From IMG/VR virus record IMGVR_UViG_3300032224_000653, positions 1 to 52,547 of that record: a DNA stretch of 52,547 nucleotides; one strand, given 5' to 3'. The notes below the pieces were generated by a model. It saw only the letters and a program-made list of their open reading frames with translations. It was not told the origin of the DNA and did not search any database. The position numbers and the translations under genes were made by a program. This document shows, piece by piece, positions 38,095-44,113 of this stretch; the first letter of the stretch is position 1; each line of letters starts with the position of its first letter. The DNA comes from a virus.

Positions 38095-38270
38095 AATGGT
38101 GCCTCCGGTAGTATGGTTGATGCTACTTGATATAAATTGGCCTTAGGAGCCCTTGGAAGAGCCCGTAAGGTCATGCCGGCGGTGAGGTAGGGGGTAGCCT
38201 CCAGTTTGCTTACAAACTTCCTACAGGCGCCCCCAAACTCGTCAATCAGTATGTACTTGTAACTGCTCAC
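38091..38270 (-). CDS. Small hypothetical protein (GTG start)
   Basis: Fifty-nine residues (SSYKYILIDEFGGACRKFVS, LRALPRAPKANLYQVA). GTG 38270 is chosen because GGGAG lies seven bases upstream, although this overlaps the preceding gene by 29 bases. Four-base overlap with the next gene. Unknown function. Confidence 0.55.
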   Translation of the reverse strand: MSSYKYILIDEFGGACRKFVSKLEATPYLTAGMTLRALPRAPKANLYQVASTILPEAPF

Positions 38271-38409
38271 GCTCTGTCTCCCGTTGTTCTTCTTTCCACT
38301 GTTGCCACACCTCGAGGAGGTTTGTGTCCTCGTATGGTGTTGCAAGGATATGGTCAATAAATTCCTGTTGTTGCTTGTTGATTTTTACGATGGTATTTAG
38401 TCCGTGCAT
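38242..38409 (-). CDS. Small MHGL-type protein
   Basis: Fifty-five residues, MHGLNTIVKINKQQQEFIDH then a charged helix. GGAGG lies seven bases upstream of ATG 38409. The N-terminal pattern equals that of the plus-strand protein at 7399, so two members of one tiny family occur, one in the early block and one in the virion operon. Confidence 0.68.
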   Translation of the reverse strand: MHGLNTIVKINKQQQEFIDHILATPYEDTNLLEVWQQWKEEQRETEREQLQVHTD

Positions 38410-38410
38410 T

Positions 38411-38674
38411 TTATGCCTCCAGTGGTTTAACAATTACTGCCTTGATGTGTTGGATGGTTGTTACTTGTTTGACAAACTCTTCGTTGCTCAGTTTGCGTAC
38501 CAGTGGTGCGCTGATGTTCTCTCTGTCATACTCTTGCACCTCGGCAAAGAATGACTCACCTTGGTACTCACCTACGCCACGTGCCAAGAGCTCGGCCTTG
38601 AGCTTGTTTTTGATGAGCTCTAGCTCTTTGATTTGCGCATCGACTGCGCCGTACTGGTCAATAATATTTAACAT
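38411..38674 (-). CDS. Conserved coiled-coil phage protein
   Basis: Eighty-seven residues: an N-terminal coiled-coil (DAQIKELELIKNKLKAELLA), GVGEYQGESFFAEVQEYDR and a C-terminal helix ending VIVKPLEA. The pattern is common in T7-like and other phages as an unassigned early protein. AAGGAG lies upstream. Confidence 0.72.
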   Translation of the reverse strand: MLNIIDQYGAVDAQIKELELIKNKLKAELLARGVGEYQGESFFAEVQEYDRENISAPLVRKLSNEEFVKQVTTIQHIKAVIVKPLEA

Positions 38675-38684
38675 TTAATTCTCC

Positions 38685-38927
38685 TTATGCGTGTTTTTTG
38701 AATACTAGCTCGTATTGTACACCACTTTGGTTGGTTGCGTCAACAGAAACATACGACTCATGTGCGCCATCTGAATCTACATAAAACTGCCACGCCTGCT
38801 CGGGTGTATCAAACTCCTTGACTAGGTTGATGTTGTGGATGATGGCCAGGGGTGATGAGGCCGTGGCTATGTCACTGGGGGCAAAGGTGCCAAACTCGAT
38901 ATTGCCATAATAGTATGTCGTCTTCAT
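38685..38927 (-). CDS. Hypothetical early protein
   Basis: Eighty residues, beta-rich (MKTTYYYGNIEFGTFAPSDI, FDTPEQAWQFYVDSDGAHES, GVQYELVFKKHA). Overlaps the upstream gene by four bases. Unrecognised. Confidence 0.68.
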   Translation of the reverse strand: MKTTYYYGNIEFGTFAPSDIATASSPLAIIHNINLVKEFDTPEQAWQFYVDSDGAHESYVSVDATNQSGVQYELVFKKHA

Positions 38928-39094
38928 TCAATAATCTCCTCGATGTATGTAACTCTAAACTTGTCTTTTGAGTAGTGGAATGCGTGGATCTGCTCGATGA
39001 CACTAATTGCCTTGTGCATGGATGAGTCCTCGGTCTCATACACCTTGGCCATGCCGTCATCCTGCAACACCATCACCTTGTACTTGCGCCTCAT
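38924..39094 (-). CDS. Small hypothetical early protein
   Basis: Fifty-six residues (MRRKYKVMVLQDDGMAKVYE, KAISVIEQIHAFHYSKDKF). ATG 39094 is chosen for the upstream GGAGG. Four-base overlaps with both neighbours. Confidence 0.66.
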   Translation of the reverse strand: MRRKYKVMVLQDDGMAKVYETEDSSMHKAISVIEQIHAFHYSKDKFRVTYIEEIIE

Positions 39095-39399
39095 TGTAGT
39101 CCCTCCAAAAAGTCTAGCCATTCTTGGCCTCGGTGCTCGAGCACAAACTCAGGCGAGCCCTTGGTGCCGGCCTTGACCTCGGTGCGTGATGGTATGCGGT
39201 TGCCGTAGTAGTCTTTGAACGACTCGGTGCCTAGCACGCACCATCCGTCACTGATGGCCTGCATCATGGTGCGGCCATAAGAGCCCTGTAGTGACCACAT
39301 CCCGCCGTTGATGGCACGCTGGATGGAGGCGTAGTACTCATACTCGTCTACTGCGTCCTCGGTCTCGATGTTGTTGATGTCCTTGATTGATAGTGTCAT
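39091..39399 (-). CDS. Conserved early protein of unknown function
   Basis: A 102-residue protein (ASIQRAINGGMWSLQGSYGR, TMMQAISDGWCVLGTESFKD, YYGNRIPSRTEVKAGTKGSP). Similar proteins occur in cyanophages without known function (from recall of the pattern). GGAGG upstream. Confidence 0.74.
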   Translation of the reverse strand: MTLSIKDINNIETEDAVDEYEYYASIQRAINGGMWSLQGSYGRTMMQAISDGWCVLGTESFKDYYGNRIPSRTEVKAGTKGSPEFVLEHRGQEWLDFLEGLQ

Positions 39400-39407
39400 A
39401 CTGCCTC

Positions 39408-39602
39408 CTAACTAAATTGAATTTGTTGGTCTACCTCTTCGAGTGCGGCGATACCACGCCCCACCTCGTCTCGATCCTCTTCCCACTGCTCGATTGTTTC
39501 CTTGTTACCACTGCCACCCTCGTGCTCGTCCACGTACCACTGGGCAAAGTCTGCAAGTCTCTTAATTTTGTTGTACTGCTCGATTGTCATCGTGATATTC
39601 AT
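39408..39602 (-). CDS. Small acidic early protein
   Basis: Sixty-four residues (MTIEQYNKIKRLADFAQWYV, DEHEGG, acidic helix, EEVDQQIQFS). Preceded by GGAGGCAGT. Overlaps the upstream gene by four bases. Unknown. Confidence 0.66.
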   Translation of the reverse strand: MNITMTIEQYNKIKRLADFAQWYVDEHEGGSGNKETIEQWEEDRDEVGRGIAALEEVDQQIQFS

Positions 39603-39745
39603 ACTGCCTCCTCGTGTAATTGAATGCGTGCCTGCTCGGGGTTGTTATACCACCGATTGGCGATCTCTAGTGCGTCCTGCTCATCATGGGCATAGATCGT
39701 GGTGCGGTACTCGTCTGCCAGTAGTAGGTCGTATAGTGCTCCCAT
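39599..39745 (-). CDS. Tiny early protein
   Basis: Forty-eight residues (MGALYDLLLADEYRTTIYAH, DEQDALEIANRWYNN). GGAGGCATA precedes the ATG, one-base overlap with the gene upstream and ATGA with the gene downstream. The second half resembles the D-x-x-x-A-L-x-x-A helix of neighbouring small early proteins. Confidence 0.63.
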   Translation of the reverse strand: MGALYDLLLADEYRTTIYAHDEQDALEIANRWYNNPEQARIQLHEEAV

Positions 39746-39918
39746 TATGCCTCCTCCACCTCAAACACACGCCAGTCGCCTGTCCCATCTAACTCCTTGA
39801 ATAGTCCTCCGTCTAGGTCACGTGCCACGTCCACTGGATCTTGACCCTCCTCTACCTCAAACTCACACACTAGGTCGTATGAGATTGTTGCGTATGCTTT
39901 GTACTTTTTAGTCGTCAT
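39745..39918 (-). CDS. Small early protein, DLDGG type
   Basis: Fifty-seven residues: KKYKAYATISYDLVCEFEVE, then DVARDLDGGLFKEL and GTGDWRVFEVEE. It fits a small alpha-beta pattern common in phage early regions (KA-A-T...CEVE...A.DLDGG...GDW.). ATG 39918 is chosen for GAGGAG upstream. Function unknown. Confidence 0.68.
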   Translation of the reverse strand: MTTKKYKAYATISYDLVCEFEVEEGQDPVDVARDLDGGLFKELDGTGDWRVFEVEEA

Positions 39919-40228
39919 TGTCTTGCTCCTCGTCAAATATGTAATATGGCACTTCTAAAAACTCACCCTCAAAGGGTAGGTTGGTCACAAAGTAATTGAT
40001 GCGGTTGACTAGGTGATAGCCGTTGACAATGTACAAATTACCATCATCGCCGTCGACCAGTGTCCAAATATATTTTGGATCCTGAGCACGTACAAACTCG
40101 AGCTCCTCGCCGTAGGTCTCAAACTTGTCATTCTCCCAAAACCCGTCGTTATCAATATGATTCTTTAGTGGTTGGTATTTCTCCTCCCACGCATCGAGCT
40201 CCTGCTCCCAGTCAATTGTCGTTGTCAT
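39908..40228 (-). CDS. Hypothetical acidic early protein
   Basis: A 106-residue acidic protein (DWEQELDAWEEKYQPLKNHI, YGEELEFVRAQDPKYIWTLV, PYYIFDEEQDNDD). ATG 40228 chosen for GAGGAG about 13 bases upstream. DNA-mimic-like charge, but no recognised family. Confidence 0.66.
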   Translation of the reverse strand: MTTTIDWEQELDAWEEKYQPLKNHIDNDGFWENDKFETYGEELEFVRAQDPKYIWTLVDGDDGNLYIVNGYHLVNRINYFVTNLPFEGEFLEVPYYIFDEEQDNDD

Positions 40229-40361
40229 CGTCCCACTCCTCGGTGTCATAGTCATATACATAAAAGCCTGTGTCCACGGCCTGCTGATAGGCCTTGGAAA
40301 AGGTCGGTGCATCAATGGTGAGGGTGTTGCCCTCTTCGTCTCTAAAGTATGCTGTAATCAT
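40212..40361 (-). CDS. Tiny acidic early protein
   Basis: Forty-nine residues (MITAYFRDEEGNTLTIDAPT, FSKAYQQAVDTGFYVYDYDT) with a very acidic tail. AAGGAG upstream; overlaps neighbours by 4 and 17 bases. Confidence 0.62.
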   Translation of the reverse strand: MITAYFRDEEGNTLTIDAPTFSKAYQQAVDTGFYVYDYDTEEWDDDNDN

Positions 40362-40573
40362 GCTGTGTACTCCTTGATAAACTGTTCGGCCTCTTCACGG
40401 GTATCGTATGTTGGCAAACCAACACCAATGCCCCATCCCTTGTGCATTTCCATAACCATAAACTTATCGCCATAGTAACCTGCACGGCGGATCTGATAGA
40501 CTGGGTTCTCACTACGTGGTTGGTTCCAAATCCGTGCGCACTGCTCATTGTATACTGCATCAAATCCGCTCAT
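40358..40573 (-). CDS. Small early protein
   Basis: Seventy-one residues (FDAVYNEQCARIWNQP, YYGDKFMVMEMHKGWGIGVG, REEAEQFIKEY). Alpha-beta fold likely. GGAGG upstream. No family recognised. Confidence 0.68.
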   Translation of the reverse strand: MSGFDAVYNEQCARIWNQPRSENPVYQIRRAGYYGDKFMVMEMHKGWGIGVGLPTYDTREEAEQFIKEYTA

Positions 40574-40621
40574 AAATCCTCCATGTTAGTCTGTTTATTA
40601 TAATGACCTTGCCGGCCATTG

Positions 40622-40828
40622 TCAAACGTTATTGTAATCTTCCCAGTAATCGTACTCGGATCCGCTCTCAACGGCATCGTGTTGCTCGCAGTCGTCACTC
40701 AGGTACTGGTACGGCCACTCGAATGGATCGAGCTCCCATGCCTTTTCAATGGCCTCATCTTTTGAGTCGGCCTCTACCTCACGCACTAAAAACTGGGTGC
40801 GCACCACGATTACTTTAAATTTAGTCAT
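40622..40828 (-). CDS. Small early protein
   Basis: Sixty-eight residues (KFKVIVVRTQFLVREVEADS, KDEAIEKAWELDPFEWPYQY) with the beta-beta-alpha pattern and D-x-A-I-E-x-A helix seen in several small phage proteins. Acidic, aromatic tail. The stop is followed by a 48-base gap before the next gene with no visible signal. Confidence 0.68.
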   Translation of the reverse strand: MTKFKVIVVRTQFLVREVEADSKDEAIEKAWELDPFEWPYQYLSDDCEQHDAVESGSEYDYWEDYNNV

Positions 40829-40829
40829 A

Positions 40830-41054
40830 TCAATTCTCCCATTTAGCTAGTCCATACAAACCATCCTTGACCTGCGCCAAGGTGTTGCGCACTACATTGG
40901 CCGAGCTCTCGAGCTCGAGCGCCAACTCACTATCACCACGCACATGAGCGCAGTCTGCGAGCTCCACAAGCTCTTTAATATGCGCCCTGAGGGCATACTC
41001 CATTAACTGCCCTTGACGGGTTGTGAGCCCGATCTCAAATTTATTGACTGCCAT
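40830..41054 (-). CDS. Helical early protein
   Basis: Seventy-four residues, two long helices (TTRQGQLMEYALRAHIKELV, ELALELESSANVVRNTLAQV). GGAGGCAATAT upstream of the ATG. Unknown. Confidence 0.68.
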   Translation of the reverse strand: MAVNKFEIGLTTRQGQLMEYALRAHIKELVELADCAHVRGDSELALELESSANVVRNTLAQVKDGLYGLAKWEN

Positions 41055-41065
41055 ATTGCCTCCTA

Positions 41066-41332
41066 TTATTCATATACACCGATCTCGCCTGCATTGATCC
41101 ACTCTGCGTGCAGGCCATACTTGTTAAGGATCTCAGTGATCTTGGGGTTGATACCAAAATCCCAGTCGGGGATCCTATAGCCCTCATAGTAGTCCGCCCA
41201 TAGGGTGTCACGGTCGTACTGGCCGGCGATGCCCTCTGCGCTGATCTGAAAATTCTCAATGTCTGAGCGCTCGTACACCGGAGCGCCGATTTTCTTAAGT
41301 GCGTTGAATGCTAGTCTGTGATTGCGATTCAT
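41066..41332 (-). CDS. Conserved early protein of unknown function
   Basis: Eighty-eight residues: HRLAFNALKKIGAPVYE, AEGIAGQYDRDTLWADYYEG and DFGINPKITEILNKYGLHAE, WINAGEIGVY. The N-P-K-I...HGL-AEW-NAG pattern is familiar from cyanophage early proteins. GGAGGC upstream. Confidence 0.72.
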   Translation of the reverse strand: MNRNHRLAFNALKKIGAPVYERSDIENFQISAEGIAGQYDRDTLWADYYEGYRIPDWDFGINPKITEILNKYGLHAEWINAGEIGVYE

Positions 41333-41511
41333 TGTGATGCCTCCTCAATATATTGCTGAATAATTTTAATTGCCTGTTGGGGTTCCATGGTTGATTCGTA
41401 TTTAATTCCGCTCTCGTGTTGGAGCTGAATCTGATACCAATTATTTTGCAACGTGCAGATCACAAAAATATTTGGTTTGACCTCACGCTTGTAAAGTAGT
41501 TTTGCGCTCAT
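41329..41511 (-). CDS. Small early protein
   Basis: Sixty residues, beta-rich (LLYKREVKPNIFVICTLQNN, WYQIQLQHESGIKYESTMEP) with a C-terminal helix. Four-base overlap on both sides. Unknown. Confidence 0.66.
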   Translation of the reverse strand: MSAKLLYKREVKPNIFVICTLQNNWYQIQLQHESGIKYESTMEPQQAIKIIQQYIEEASQ

Positions 41512-41708
41512 TGATTGTGCTCCAATTCGTTAATTAAAAGTGCGTGCTCAGTGGCACGATCCTCGGCTCGGTATAGAGCAATGGCTTGTAAGTTTAAGCT
41601 CTGAGCTCTAGCCACCTGATCAGGGATACTGCCCTCGGGCACCTCGCCGTCAATTATACGGCGTTGTATTGCCACTGATTCAGCCATCATTTGATCTGCG
41701 GTCATCAT
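41508..41708 (-). CDS. Small early protein
   Basis: Sixty-six residues, helical (ADQMMAESVAIQRRIIDGEV, AQSLNLQAIALYRAEDRATE). GGAGGCAGTATA upstream of the ATG. Unknown. Confidence 0.66.
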   Translation of the reverse strand: MMTADQMMAESVAIQRRIIDGEVPEGSIPDQVARAQSLNLQAIALYRAEDRATEHALLINELEHNQ

Positions 41709-41720
41709 TATACTGCCTCC

Positions 41721-41939
41721 TTAAAATGTATATTTTGGGTTAACACCGGCATCTTTTTGATACTGGTTCCACTGGGCGTTAGCCCTAAAATTGGCGATGC
41801 CGTAGACCTTACGCCAGTCTGCGATGCCCTCTTCCTTACAAAAATCTATGACTGCCTGCCGCTCATTACCACAAAAATCCCTAGTGTTGATAATCAAATC
41901 AACGGCGTTGCTGATTACTGCATCTGATATATAGCTCAT
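41721..41939 (-). CDS. Small early protein
   Basis: Seventy-two residues (SDAVISNAVDLIINTRDFCG, VIDFCKEEGIADWRKVYGIA). GGAGGCAGT upstream. Two cysteines. Unknown. Confidence 0.66.
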   Translation of the reverse strand: MSYISDAVISNAVDLIINTRDFCGNERQAVIDFCKEEGIADWRKVYGIANFRANAQWNQYQKDAGVNPKYTF

Positions 41940-41947
41940 ACTGCCTC

Positions 41948-42202
41948 CTAGATATTGTATGTTTTTAGGTTACTGGTGAGCACGACTGTATTGCCGAGCT
42001 CGTCATATCCCTGCACTAGGATGTCGCCTAGGTTACTGAATGCACGGGCACGGCGCATCTGTGTCACGCCCTTGGTGCGGTACTCTTGGGTGATGCCGTA
42101 GTCGGCGACCTGTATGCCGTGTATGCCGTTGGTCAATGCAACGTCAATCCAGTCACGCACCAGTGCGACTGCTTGTGAATAAGTGATCTTGGGGTGTGCC
42201 AT
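41948..42202 (-). CDS. Early protein downstream of ribozyme 1
   Basis: Eighty-four residues (ITYSQAVALVRDWIDVALTN, VTQMRRARAFSNLGDILVQG). Its ribosome site AGGAGG and ATG follow directly after the 3' end of the first hammerhead ribozyme, so its mRNA should begin with a cleaved 5'-hydroxyl end at 42246. Function unknown. Confidence 0.7.
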   Translation of the reverse strand: MAHPKITYSQAVALVRDWIDVALTNGIHGIQVADYGITQEYRTKGVTQMRRARAFSNLGDILVQGYDELGNTVVLTSNLKTYNI

Positions 42203-42218
42203 TGTGGCCTCCTATGTT

Positions 42219-42270
42219 GGTCTCATCAGTGAGCGCATCACGCTCAGACCGGATTGCTCCGGTTTCGACC
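42219..42270 (-). ncRNA. Type II hammerhead ribozyme 1
   Basis: Minus strand, 5' to 3': GGTC (stem II), GAAA, stem III CCGGA-GCAA-TCCGG, T-C at the cleavage site, stem I TGAGCG-TGATG-CGCTCA, CTGATGA, then GACC closing stem II. All invariant hammerhead core bases are present in the right order. Stems I and III are capped and stem II is open, which defines type II. The stem III loop is GCAA (GNRA). Predicted cut is after the C at 42247. It begins two bases after the stop codon of the 42273 gene. Confidence 0.93.
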
Positions 42271-42272
42271 TG

Positions 42273-42605
42273 TTACGCTGTCTCCTTAATTTGCTGTGCT
42301 CGTATAAACTGGAAAAAATCAAGGTTAAAATCGCCCCACTCGCTGGCCTTGTCACCGATCAGTGAGCCCTTGCCGATCAGGTGGTCATACAGGGCGATGC
42401 AGTCCTGATCCAGCGCCGTGGCCAGCACACCGATGCTACCCTTGTGGAATGCGTACTTGATGATCACGGTGGGCTCGTCGCCCTCGTATGATACGTGTAC
42501 GTTGGTGACGTCGCTGATAAACTCGAATGCCTTGGTGAGGGTAAATTCGATGCTGTTGGTGCCCTTAGTAAACGGGTTGTTTAGCCCGATGTTGATTGTA
42601 TACAT
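42273..42605 (-). CDS. Early protein between the two ribozymes
   Basis: A 110-residue protein (YTINIGLNNPFTKGTNSIEF, EPTVIIKYAFHKGSIGVLAT, ALDQDCIALYDHLIGKGSLI), an alpha-beta protein of unknown function. ATG 42605 is used because AGGAGC lies eight bases upstream; a longer in-frame extension would read through the ribozyme. The mRNA segment would be released by cutting at both flanking hammerheads. Confidence 0.72.
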   Translation of the reverse strand: MYTINIGLNNPFTKGTNSIEFTLTKAFEFISDVTNVHVSYEGDEPTVIIKYAFHKGSIGVLATALDQDCIALYDHLIGKGSLIGDKASEWGDFNLDFFQFIRAQQIKETA

Positions 42606-42624
42606 ATATGCTCCTAGTAATGTT

Positions 42625-42676
42625 GGTCTCATCAGTGAGCGCATGACGCTCAGACCACGTCGCCGTGGTTTCGACC
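42625..42676 (-). ncRNA. Type II hammerhead ribozyme 2
   Basis: Same order as the first copy: GGTC, GAAA, stem III CCACG-GCGA-CGTGG, T-C, stem I TGAGCG-TCATG-CGCTCA, CTGATGA, GACC. Stem III differs from copy 1 at four positions yet stays fully paired, which is covariation support. The loop GCGA is again GNRA. Predicted cut is after the C at 42653. Starts two bases after the stop of the 42679 gene. Confidence 0.93.
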
Positions 42677-42678
42677 TG

Positions 42679-42930
42679 TTACTCGTAGATGATACCCTCA
42701 TCTAGTGCCACCTGATACGCATCCTCGTGGCCTAAGGTTTTAACTAACTCGTAGTCATCGTCTTGGAATTCGTAGATCTCAAAACTAAACTGCTTGGTCT
42801 TGGGATTGTATTCCAATACGTTGATGTCATCTACCTGCCATGTAAGGTTATCGCCTAATTGCTCAGGCAATAATCTTGCAGGCACTACCTTTTTTTGGTC
42901 AATCAATTTAACGATTGTGAAATTAGGCAT
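42679..42930 (-). CDS. First early-operon protein
   Basis: Eighty-three residues (FTIVKLIDQKKVVPARLLPE, TWQVDDINVLEYNPKTKQFS), mainly beta-strands with an acidic end. AAAGGAA lies about eight bases upstream. It is the first gene downstream of the host-type promoter at 43146-43173, with a leader of about 205 bases. Unknown function. Confidence 0.7.
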   Translation of the reverse strand: MPNFTIVKLIDQKKVVPARLLPEQLGDNLTWQVDDINVLEYNPKTKQFSFEIYEFQDDDYELVKTLGHEDAYQVALDEGIIYE

Positions 42931-42967
42931 GGTGTATTCCTTTATATTGGTTGATTAGTACTGCCTC

Positions 42968-42992
42968 GAGCGCACTACATTGTAATGCGCTC
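42968..42992 (-). repeat. Strong hairpin in early mRNA leader
   Basis: GAGCGCACTACA / TGTAATGCGCTC, 12-base arms with a single G-T wobble around one base. As RNA it would form a long hairpin 40 bases before the first early gene. There is no T-tract, so an attenuator or stability element is more likely than a terminator. Confidence 0.5.
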
Positions 42993-43145
42993 TGAGCATT
43001 ACTATCACGGCTGTTGAGACTACTTAGCTCCGCCGGTATATCTTCGCTAGGTCTGTTTCTATATCCTAGGTCTGCCACATGATTATACAGGTTGGTACTT
43101 AGTCGCCTGTTGAGTAGATTAGCTACTGCACTTCCAATAACATCT

Positions 43146-43173
43146 ATTATCCGACCTTTGAGACGAATGTCAA
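43146..43173 (-). promoter_or_regulatory. Host-type sigma-70 early promoter
   Basis: TTGACA (43168-43173) and GATAAT (43146-43151) on the minus strand with a 16-bp spacer, a close match to the bacterial consensus. Predicted start near 43139. It would drive the early block, which has no TGCGTATTAG motif anywhere. Confidence 0.65.
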
Positions 43174-43174
43174 C

Positions 43175-43192
43175 AACTATTTGCAAATAGTT
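43175..43192. promoter_or_regulatory. Perfect 18-bp palindrome (operator candidate)
   Basis: AACTATTTGCAAATAGTT is perfectly self-complementary and ends two bases upstream of the TTGACA box, a typical operator or activator position for the early promoter. Confidence 0.55.
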
Positions 43193-43469
43193 TGCGATCC
43201 TTATATCTATTGGGTTTGCCGGCGATATGAATACCTGAGCAATTTGTAGGGTTATTATGGGGCGCAGTTGTCCTGATTGCCTGTTGTTTCTCGCCCACCA
43301 TCGAGCTCCTCCCCTCACGCCCGCATAGCCCTGAGAGCCTTACAAACACTGGAAGACTAGAGATCGCCACATAGCCAAGGGGGTAGCCCCACCTCTTGCC
43401 AACTCGGCTCTATGACCCCTTAAAACCCCTCCAATCCGTCAATAGGTGTTTACCCTAATAGCCATGTTA

Positions 43470-43617
43470 GTTAGTACTCACTAACGCTATGCACCAGTAT
43501 GGTGCATGGGTTAGGTGTGTGAGTGCTCACTTACTTAGCGCACCATGTTGGTGCATTGGTGTAAGTGTGTGAGTGCTTACTTACTTAGCGCACCATACTG
43601 GTGCACGGGACTATGAG
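43470..43617. repeat. Three-unit tandem array of paired palindromes
   Basis: Units of 49-50 bp start at 43470, 43519 and 43569. Each has a first dyad (GTTAGT-ACTC-ACTAAC, GTGAG-TG-CTCAC, GTGAGTGCTTAC) and a second, perfect 15-bp dyad GCACCA-N3-TGGTGC (43491, 43540, 43590), whose central bases vary (GTA, TGT, TAC). Units 2 and 3 also share CTTACTTAGC. There are no spacers as in CRISPR. Protein-binding array (partition, origin or operator) inferred. Confidence 0.75.
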
Positions 43618-43830
43618 GCTACGCAGACTGGGTGCTGGGCGCGTGGCAAGAAGCGTGCCAGCCCCATTGCACGATGTGAGATAGCGTTTCACAATGCGAA
43701 ATGCGGGTCCCTAAACCTAAACGGCATCACCCCTTTTAGGGTACCGGCCCGGTGGGGGCGGAGGCCCCATGCCAAACCTCAAGTTTGTATAATTTTTTTG
43801 TAGAAAAATCAAGCACTTACATATTGCTAA

Positions 43831-44060
43831 ATAGTAAATGATAATCATTCTCATCTGTTTCTATATAAATCAAGGACTTAGCGCATCGGTCCCGGGGTTA
43901 CGGGGGTTACATACCCTTTTTATTATTTTTTAAAATTTTTTAAAAAAAGCGTAAGCGTGGGTGGGGGAGGTTAAAATATGGCTCGTAACCCCTGCAACCC
44001 TGGGACCAAACGTGTAAGTTGTTGATTTTGTTCAATCCAAATGATAATCATTATCATTTA
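43831..44060. other. Origin-like element B (large imperfect dyad)
   Basis: Left and right halves are imperfect inverted copies. Each outer end has a Fur-box-like 15-mer (43839-43853, and the perfect TGATAATCATTATCA at 44042-44056). Inside are GGGGTTACG-GGGGTTACA (43894-43911) and inverted CGTAACCCC-TGCAACCCT (43984-44001). The centre is an AT-rich core (43917-43948). Element A at 36.2 kb is related in inverted orientation. Replication origin is the leading interpretation. Confidence 0.5.
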
Positions 44061-44096
44061 CTTTATTTAATTACGACGAGGCGTATTGTGGCAATC

Positions 44097-44113
44097 TGCG
44101 TATTAGTAGAAGT
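44097..44113 (+). promoter_or_regulatory. Phage-type promoter (leaderless), 44114 gene
   Basis: TGCG-TATTAG (44101-44106); +1 falls on the A of ATG 44114. No ribosome-binding site exists upstream of the ATG, consistent with leaderless translation. Confidence 0.72.

Larger units (their letters stand above)
42931..44113. other. Gene-free control region
   Basis: About 1.2 kb between divergent blocks without a convincing gene. From left to right it holds the early leader hairpin, the host-type promoter and 18-bp palindrome, the three-unit palindrome array, a TTTCACAATGCGAAA palindrome (43687-43701), several short GC-rich hairpins (43728-43772), the large dyad of origin-like element B and the promoter of the 44114 gene. 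Open frames here lack normal protein composition. Confidence 0.65.

Noticed and set aside
43170-43301. 43-residue basic frame with a GGGAGGAG ribosome-like site
   Set aside because: The site is attractive, but the frame ends inside the palindrome and promoter, has no recognisable pattern and no promoter of its own. Left out as unproven.
42923-43318. 131-codon minus-strand frame upstream of the first early gene
   Set aside because: It spans the host-type promoter, the 18-bp palindrome and the leader hairpin, starts with a poorly supported GTG and has an atypical composition. Better explained as control DNA.
43320-43460. tRNA or other classic RNA gene
   Set aside because: Short complementary pieces (AGAGCC/GGCTCT) exist, but no T-arm consensus or cloverleaf could be drawn.
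43470-43617. CRISPR array
   Set aside because: Units are contiguous 49-50 bp direct repeats with no unique spacers and no cas genes nearby.
43573-43803. 76-codon plus-strand frame
   Set aside because: Begins inside the palindrome array and runs through GC-rich hairpins; Arg/Cys-rich composition unlike the real genes. Judged spurious.
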